From Clarkia xantiana subsp. parviflora (lineage: Eukaryota > Streptophyta > Magnoliopsida > Myrtales > Onagraceae), in NCBI GenBank assembly GCA_036873135.1, contig JAPTYO010000003.1, positions 28,586,763 through 28,650,762 on the forward strand: DNA of 64,000 nucleotides, read 5' to 3'. Of the stretch, positions 57,226-64,000 are shown piece after piece. Position 1 is the stretch's first letter; every line of letters begins with the position of its first letter. The position numbers were made by a program, and so were the translations under genes. A model generated the notes under the pieces. It saw only the letters and a program-made list of their open reading frames with translations, was not told where the DNA came from and ran no database searches.

Positions 57226-57612
57226 AATTGACAACTGGATTAGGAATTTAGGATGATTAATTAATTAACACTTACATATGTTAAGAAGGATTGGGACATT
57301 TGAATACTTTTGAAATAATAGGACTACAATTTTCATTTTATACTTTATATAGAGAATAAAAAATAAACACAAAGTGATCGATACTAAAAAAAGTTGAGAT
57401 ATTAGAGATCGATATAAAATAAGTTAAAAAAATAGTGATATATAGAGAGTAGATTAGATTAGTCTAAAAATATTTAATAATTAATTAAGGCAAGAAAGGT
57501 GGCAAAGCCGAGCGCTTTGGTTTTCAGGACTCGACGGGAATTAAGAATGGTTTAGAGTTTTACACACATAGTAAATGAAGCTCTTTAATACCTATTTTTA
57601 AATTAAAAAAAA

Positions 57613-57788
57613 GGGTTAATAGGTATTTTGGTCCAACATGTTTGACAACTTTTGGATTTTGGTCATGTCTTTTTTTTTTGCCTAGTTTTGGTACCATATG
57701 TTTGAAAACTTTTGGTTTTTGGTCAATCTGTTAGTTGACCGTCAGTTTGACCGTTAAATAGTCATGTGACTTGTACATGCCTAGTCCA
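57613..57788. mobile_element. Truncated GGGTTAA-family MITE
   Basis: It starts gggttaataggtattttggtccaacatg and follows the left arm of the 55558 copy to about ttgtacatgcctagtcc, then stops. No right arm. Confidence 0.65.
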
Positions 57789-58264
57789 CAATTATCCATG
57801 CGCAAAATCATAAAATATGGTGTAGCGGTTTAGTGTTTCATCCATTAACCACCGGTTAAGGGTTCAAACCCTACCGGTAAGGAATTGAAAAAATATGCAT
57901 AACCAACATCTTACCCACCCTTATAGGCATCCGGTGTTTTTCCCTAAAATAAGGGGTAAAGTGCTTGCTCGAAGATTTTTCTATTCCCAGGTTGGTTCTA
58001 AAAATGTCTTAATATATTTTTTTCAGAACGTCAGGTTTGGTGGTGCAGAACAAACCCAGACCATTGCTCGTGAGGTTCCGACAGCGCTACTCTCATTAAT
58101 TTATTAACTTTAATTTAAAGATGGATCAATGGTGACATATGATTGAGATTGATTGGGGATTATTGTTTAATCTCCGTCTGCAGTGGCGGAGCCAGAATCC
58201 GGATCATGACTGTGGTTCCAATTACTAAGATTCCTTGCTACTTGAGAAGCATCTGCTGCTCTCA
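57789..58264. other. Upstream flank of the metallothionein pseudogene
   Basis: No gene is supported. It contains cagtggcggagccagaatcc at 58181-58200, a motif often found at ends of plant transposons, without a visible partner. Confidence 0.4.
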
Positions 58265-58265
58265 G

Positions 58266-58825
58266 GTCTATAAATGGACTAATCTAATAGATAGAGATTG
58301 GAGATATATCAGTTCACACAAAGTTCAGATAAGACATATCCTTTTACTTCCCAATTCTAAGCTCTTTGCTTGAACCCTGGCCACCATGTTTGACAAGTGT
58401 GGCAGCTGTGTCTGTGCCGACAAGAGTTGGTGCGTGTTTGTTATTCTATGATCACTGAAATATTCATCCTTCATCATGGGTTTTCATGATTTGCAGGAAG
58501 TGAAGCAGCTATACTGCTGATTTTGTTGAGACTGAACAGAGGTATTCATAAAGCAGTTACTAGTTTCCAAACACACACTACTCAAAGCAGCGGCAATGCA
58601 TCGCCCAGAGAGCATCTATAGTAGTTACTTTAGACGGATTTTTGTTATGTAACTAAAATATATGGAATCAATATGGGTTTTAATTAATCTCTACTAATGA
58701 ATTTGGACATGTACCTTGTTACTGTATGGAGAATGGTCATGGAGGCTCCAGTAACTGAGCATGACAGCAAGTGCAAGTGCGGCTCGAGCTGCACTTGCAC
58801 AAACTGCACCTGCACCAACTAAGCA
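58266..58825 (+). pseudogene. Metallothionein type 3-like pseudogene, introns retained
   Basis: A TATA-like ctataaat lies at 58268, about 120 bp before ATG 58386. Exon 1 encodes MFDKCGSCVCADKSWC, the N-terminal Cys domain of plant type 3 metallothioneins, which bind Cu/Zn in the cytosol. It ends at a gt donor at about 58436. Exon 2 (from 58497) encodes SSYTADFVETEQ, but an in-frame TGA falls where relatives have Lys-Gly. Exon 3 encodes EAPVTEHD and the C-terminal cluster DSKCKCGSSCTCTNCTCTN, with a stop at 58819. The expected acceptor before exon 3 (near 58720) lacks AG, and a 1-nt deficit there shifts the frame. Keeping introns means it arose by DNA duplication rather than retroposition. Asp to Val in the first CxC motif and Gln to Trp fit relaxed selection. 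It sits between E2 copies B and C. Confidence 0.82.
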
Positions 58826-58829
58826 AACA

Positions 58830-59558
58830 CATACCAACTATTCACAAGTACTTACTTTGTGTTGTGGAGGGTCAAGCAATAATTGTGATGCAGCAGCAGT
58901 CTCTGCTGTGTCTGTCCTGTTATGTGTGTTTTACTGTGTGTTGTGCTTCTATACATATATACAATAATGAAATGACCAAGTTCGTGGTCTGCTAGCAGCT
59001 TACTACATTACTACTAGCTTCTGCAGCCCTCTACAGTTTGCACATTGTTTTCTTAACATTATATACTTTCATCAGAAAGCTTTTGTCCCCATAAGATCCA
59101 TTGTGATTTCTATTTCAATGCACAATGATGTCTTCATTCAATTAACTTTATCGGTTAAATATGCTTTCACTAAGCTACAGTTTGTTACATTTGATTCTTT
59201 TTCATTTAAAATCAATCAAATAAACATAATAAAGGAAGAAAAAAAGGGTCATGAGACAAAATAGCAATAGTTATAAAGAACAGAGGATCCAGTAAAGTTT
59301 GTATCAACATAATAAAGGAAAATAGGGTCATGAGACAAAATGGCAAAATAAGCAGCAAGTCTGCATTTATCATCAATAGTATCAACCTAAAAGCCGCATC
59401 AACTCACTAGGTCAATACTTCCCCTCCTTACGGATATCTACCATCCAATATCTATAAGTACCTATACCAAGCTATGAACAAGACTATACCTGAGCATTCC
59501 AAAATCCTCCCCATATGCATCTAAGATCATCAATACCTTACTACTGATTCAGTTGTGT
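58830..59558. other. 3' flank between the metallothionein pseudogene and E2 copy C
   Basis: Likely former 3' untranslated region (aataatgaaatg near 58964), then flank. A short direct repeat (cataataaaggaa... gggtcatgagacaaaat) lies at about 59225-59262 and 59309-59342. Confidence 0.45.
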
Positions 59559-61667
59559 TCATTTTAATGGCGGAGGAGTAGTAGCAGGAGGAGGAAGGAA
59601 CCTGTCAACGCCCTTGAGCCCGAGATTAGTCAACTCCTTGCCCAGCAAGGGAAGGTATGAAAATAGGTTTTCCTTGAATTTCTTAGAGGAGCTCTTATGG
59701 CTTGCATCTAGGTCCTGCACTTTTCCCTCGACCACAGATCCTATTTGGGCCCCATCCAAGTATGCCTTGCACACCTCAAGAATGTCCTGCGCCCGTTTCA
59801 TGAAGTGCCCCACCACCAATTCCTCAAAGCACTGTTTCACCAAATAAAAATAAAAACTAATATTTCAACATCAACAAATTGATGCAAGGAAGATCAAATA
59901 ACTCAGCTCTAAGCCTTGAACATTCACAAAAGATTGCCAGCTAATTTACAGTGACTGCTGTGACATATATGATCTGAGCAAATGGGGCTTTATGCATGTA
60001 AAAAATATAGGGAAACCAATGATATCTGCTACTACTTCAGCAAAATGCAGTTTTGTCAACATGCAAATACTGAAGGACACATGCAATAAATGTAGTAAGC
60101 ATGTAGCAAGTTTCAGTAGAGATACCTTTGGTGGTTTTCTCATAGTGTATGACATAGTCTGCAATGACAAGATAAAAGTACTTTCATTATATTTCAGGGA
60201 CCTTCCTTCGCCTGCTTTTGTACCGCTAGAGTCTGCATACCCAGGCTCGTTGAAGTAGGGTTTCGCATTCAAGATAAGACCTTGTATGGACACCAGGACT
60301 TGAAGCACAGTTGAGAGATTTTTCTGCCATTGCTCATCCGGGTTACCGCCCCACGTGTTGAGAAGGCTAACACACACTTTGCCACAGGCATACAAATTGG
60401 GATTGAGCCGAAGGCCATGAGAGTGATAGTGGACTTCCTATTAAGGACAAGAAGTACAATATCAGCTCTAAGCAAAATAAAGGAAATCAACTTAAATTGT
60501 TTATTTTCAAAGAAATGCAGAATCACATACCGGAGGACAATTAGGATAGTTGGAGGGGAAGAAAAAGTCGAAAAAGAAAAGGCCATTTTGGTATGGGGTG
60601 CCTTCAGCTCCTAATATTACAGCCCTCATAAGATCCATTCGCTCTTCAAAAGCCCTTACAAATATTTTATCTGCATCAGTTTAGGGTCTGTCAGAGCAAG
60701 GATTCCTACATCTAAATGTCTTCTGCTACTAATTTATCAGCAAAATCACTGCTACTAACAGCCAATACATTCAGTTTAAAAAAAAACAAACAAACAAACA
60801 AACAATCAAAGACACAGCAAAAGCACTTATCAAAGAACCAAACAAATCAAATATCTACCTGGCAAATCCTTTTCCAATATCTTCCATTCTTCCTGAATTC
60901 TCTTAGCCCAAGCCTTTGGTGGCTACATGTGAGAAAAACAGCATCAGATAGACAGATACATAAACATCTTATCTTTAATATGATAAAAACACCAAAATTA
61001 GACACTTACCTGCTTCTTGGTTGAACTGCTATTACTGTAGTGATGATCAGAATAATCCTGGACAGTATCAAATCTTTTAAATAGTTCATTTTTCTTAATA
61101 ATATCAGCAATATGGTCATCCTGTTGATCTATCAGTGAAGTTGTTAAAAGCTCCTGGTGTTGCCGAGTTTTGGGTGATACTATTCTTGAAGACGAATTCA
61201 AAGAACTCCTGCTACGTTTTGTAACAGCAGGGCTTTTATCTGTGATGGTCTTCTTCCCTTTCTTGGGTTTGATTACTTTCACCGAATTTGCAGCAGGATA
61301 AGTAGAGAGTTGAACCTGCAGAATTTCGGAAGGGGAGCATTGATAGCTCCAATCAATTGCACTACAACTCTACAAGGAAACTAACAGCCAACCCCATAAG
61401 AATAAGCGCCACGATCAACACTAAGCTTCGTAACTGAAACTCACCTCTTTCATCTTCTTCGACTTGGATAGTGTGGTCGGAGTCGAGACTTCGACGACCT
61501 CGGCGTCCTTAGACGAAGAAGAACTCCGCCGTTTCCTGTTGGATGAGAGAGATGGTAAAAGAAAGTTTCAATCATAATCGTAGTCAAGAGAGAGAGTTTC
61601 AGTTCAGAGTGAGATACTTGGAATTCTTGCTATGAGGAGTGGGTGTGGCGAATGCCGGCGGCTCCAT
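59559..61667 (-). CDS. Large ubiquitin-conjugating enzyme E2, UBC25/26-like (copy C, intact)
   Basis: Seven exons join in frame: 61667-61618, 61535-61445, 61315-61010, 60922-60859, 60670-60531, 60437-60126, 59831-59559; 1236 nt, 411 aa. The N-terminus is basic and Ser-rich (KKRRSSSSSKD), unlike the acidic one of copy A. The core reads PPKAWAKRIQEEWKILEKDLP, ERMDLMRAVILGAEGTPYQNGLFFFDF, GLRLNPNLYACGKVCVSLLNTW and VLVSIQGLILNAKPYFNEP. Cys239 is the predicted active site by position; an extra Cys at 235 is peculiar to this copy. The C-terminus ends in a Pro-rich tail (PPPATTPPPLK). Relative to copy A it lacks one acidic exon. Family role: accepts ubiquitin from E1 and transfers it to a substrate or E3. 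An upstream in-frame Met (MILRSGRN, near 61749) could extend it, but the start at 61667 matches copy A. Nearest neighbour on the other strand is the metallothionein pseudogene. Confidence 0.92.
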
Positions 61668-62384
61668 GGACACTGCTCCGCCATTAGAAGGATCGATCGG
61701 CTTGGCTTCCGGTTTCTCTTTCAGGTTACGACCAGAACGGAGGATCATTTTGTTTACAGAGGGAGGGAGAGAGACGGCGGTACTTTGCTTTCGCGCCTGA
61801 AGAACTCGGGAGTCGGGACCGGGAGACGGGACCTTCTCTCTGGCCGAAAATATAAAGAGTGATTTATGCAAGATCCTTTAATTATTATTATTATTTGGGT
61901 TAATTATTAAATTGTTTGAAGTATATATGTATATATGTATATGGATAAATTGTTATTTTTTTATAGTTTACTAACTAAGATTTCGCTTATTAAAAATGAT
62001 TAACTTTGTCAAATATTCAATCTAATTTACACGAAATATGTTGATTGCATATGATTAAGAAAAAATCTAGAAATTAGCTTAAAATAATACCTCCCAAAAA
62101 ATGTTTCTCATTAGGGTTAATTGGAATCAACGATTTAATACAGTTCCAATCCAGCGACAAATTGACTTAGTTCATGAATGAAAAAAGTTTGATTCGAACC
62201 GGATCGAACCATTTTTAAATATTTCTATTAAATTTTATGTTAAAAGTAAATATGGTCCAAAATCGGTTCGATTTTGACTAGCTACACTGGTACTGATTCA
62301 CGGTCACCCATACAAAAAACTGATCTACTTAAAATTGGATTGGTTCGAAACTGTCTAGTTTCACTCCAATTTCAAACGCTCCTT

Positions 62385-62920
62385 TTGGTGCATCTATTAA
62401 CGTTAATTTTAATTGTTAAGTACCACGTGACTATCCCCAACTAACCCCAAGTTTTATTTTGTTTAGCTTAATTCATTTTTATATCTTTAATTATTTTTTT
62501 TTGTATAAAGTAGTACCTACAGATTTTCAATCGGACACTTAGCTCGGTGGACAAGCCATGAACGAGTTCATAGTTGGGTCCGACCCTGGTCAGGGTTACT
62601 TAGTCAGGCGATCCTGACCTGGTCGATTCTTACCATGGGCTCGACCCTAGTTAAGTTTAAGGACGAATTGGTCCAATCGACATTAGGTCTCAGTTGACCT
62701 AGTAAGGATTCGACCTTTAGTCAGGTCCAACCTGTGGTATACAAAAAAAAAAGTTGGGATAATACTAAAAACTAAATAAAATGAAAATTTGAGTGTAAAT
62801 TATTTAACGACCAAAATTAAAGATTCACTTTATAGATGCACCAAAACACAACAAATTCCAAATATTATACCCAAAAGCATACAAATGAAAAATGTTGTAC
62901 TAAAAGTCAGCATTCTTCCC
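62385..62920. mobile_element. Palindromic MITE, relative of 47081-47657
   Basis: The outer blocks ttttggtgcatctattaacg and the inverse around tagatgcaccaaaaca face each other. The centre contains gaccctggtcagggtt and cgaccctagttaag, like the centre of the 47-kb copy. Ends eroded; limits approximate. Confidence 0.6.
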
Positions 62921-63594
62921 CAAAGACATTGACATTTTATTTAAAAACTATATTAGTGTTCCGATTCTTTAGTCACAATACGAGGTGCTATGAATGAAAT
63001 TGATGATTTCTTAGAAAACTCCCCAATTCAAAAATGAAAGATCTAATAACTTATAGGGTGGTTCATAAATTAGAATTAAGTACGAAAAAATGTAGTTCTT
63101 TTTTTCATTTCTATGTTTGAAAGAAAAACTCCAATGAATTACCATTGACCTTACAACATACAATACGATTAACACTGAGACTGGAGAGGAATTTATGGAA
63201 ATCAGGCAATACTATAGATTAACAATGCGTACCAGCAAGAGAACTGGAAGCTAAGCTAAGCACTAATTACAACTCATTATCAGTCCAAGACCACTCTGAA
63301 AATCAGCACATATGTGATCTTCACTTCCATAATGAAACAATCAGACAAAATTGAGCAAATAATTTATCATTACAATCTAAGATGAAGGATTTAATAGTGA
63401 AAATGTCACAAAAAATTGTAATGGAGAAACAGAATTCATGGAATGATCAATTCCATCCCATCCAAACCCACAAGTAATCTTCTTGCCTTATTTCCTAAGT
63501 ATCATGTGTGATATAAAATCAAAGTCCAAAGATGTATTCCAAAGCTATCTCATATTTCAGTTAATCATTTCAAATACCTCGCCAATTTCTAAGC
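62921..63594. other. 3' flank of COX17
   Basis: No coding frame. Likely includes the COX17 3' untranslated region next to 63594. Confidence 0.5.
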
Positions 63595-63813
63595 TCAAAC
63601 ATTGAATCCCTCCGCGCGAAGGCATTTCTTGTGAGCCTCGATCCATTTCCCACAAGCATCTTCGCCATTCTCCACAATGCATTCATCTCTAAGCTTCTTG
63701 GTGTCTGGGCAAGCACAGCAGATCTTCTTCTTAGGCTTTGTGTCCACGCTAGACGTTGTCACTGCAGGAGGCATTTGCTTGTGCTGCTCTGACCCGGACA
63801 GAGCAAAGCCCAT
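63595..63813 (-). CDS. COX17: Cytochrome c oxidase copper chaperone COX17
   Basis: A 72-aa frame in one coding exon. The C-terminal half is diagnostic: KKKICCACP carries the Cu(I)-binding CC pair and the start of the first Cx9C helix ([11 protein letters not shown]), and the second helix is [11 protein letters not shown], followed by LRAEGFNV. Together they form the twin Cx9C fold of COX17, which works in the mitochondrial intermembrane space and hands copper to SCO1 and COX11 for cytochrome c oxidase assembly. The N-terminal 25 residues are variable and Thr/Ser/Pro-rich, as in plant homologues. The start is the first Met after a splice acceptor (cttacag at 63832-63838), so a 5' untranslated intron probably separates it from an upstream leader exon near or beyond the window edge. 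The opposite-strand frames are shadows. Confidence 0.95.
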   Translation of the reverse strand: MGFALSGSEQHKQMPPAVTTSSVDTKPKKKICCACPDTKKLRDECIVENGEDACGKWIEAHKKCLRAEGFNV

Positions 63814-64000
63814 GATGCACTATAAGAGCAGCTGTAAGATTACAATCAGAAGACGAAAGTGAGAAAGATCTACCAAGATAAACACCATAAAATGCAATAA
63901 GTGGTGCAGACAATAAAACTATAACAAAGTGAAACATCAATACAATTACTAGCAGGTTTCTGATTCTAATCAGATAAATAGCATGAAGCAATTCTTATCA

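Noticed and set aside
63749..63991. 80-aa minus-strand frame upstream of COX17
   Set aside because: It crosses the splice acceptor at 63832 in another frame and has no family resemblance; it is probably COX17 5' intron and leader.

Overview
The window is nuclear DNA of a flowering plant, most likely a core eudicot. It is AT-rich and intron-bearing, with many small transposons, and it carries plant-only families: a G-type lectin S-receptor kinase, a type 3 metallothionein, a KIC/PBP1-like single EF-hand protein and UBC25/26-type E2 enzymes. The species cannot be named from the sequence alone. Gene models below were joined by hand from GT...AG splice sites and reading-frame phase. No search tool was used.

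Layout. 1-13.3 kb is gene-poor: a CACTA end, a head-to-head LTR pair, a tRNA-derived SINE, Helitron-type ends and small MITEs. 13.4-13.7 kb (-) holds an intronless EF-hand gene. 16.7-18.1 kb holds a CACTA terminus fused to a broken LINE. 18-26 kb is AT-rich with a long (AT)n tract, a second SINE and a hAT-like element nested in another transposon. 26.5-32.0 kb (-) is an intact 8-exon S-locus-type receptor kinase (814 aa). From 33.5 to 61.7 kb there are three tandem paralogues, all on the minus strand, of a large ubiquitin-conjugating enzyme (UBC25/26-like, UBE2O-type core): copy A (33.5-36.8 kb, intact, 492 aa), copy B (46.0-56.6 kb, swollen and broken) and copy C (59.6-61.7 kb, intact, 411 aa). 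A metallothionein type 3 pseudogene (+) lies between B and C. An unidentified spliced-looking locus (+) lies divergently from copy A at 37.5-41.2 kb. The window ends with COX17 (-), the mitochondrial copper chaperone.

The clearest story is the decay of E2 copy B. A SINE sits inside a core catalytic-domain exon, flanked by a 17-bp target duplication. An N-terminal exon is tandemly duplicated, no ATG is seen at the expected start, and introns carry Mutator-like elements with 9-bp duplications, palindromic MITEs and other repeats. Copies A and C keep every splice site and the predicted active-site cysteine. I see no operon-like or wholly new system. The interest lies in the tandem E2 array, the nested transposons that can be ordered in time, and the receptor kinase's intron inside its lectin domain.
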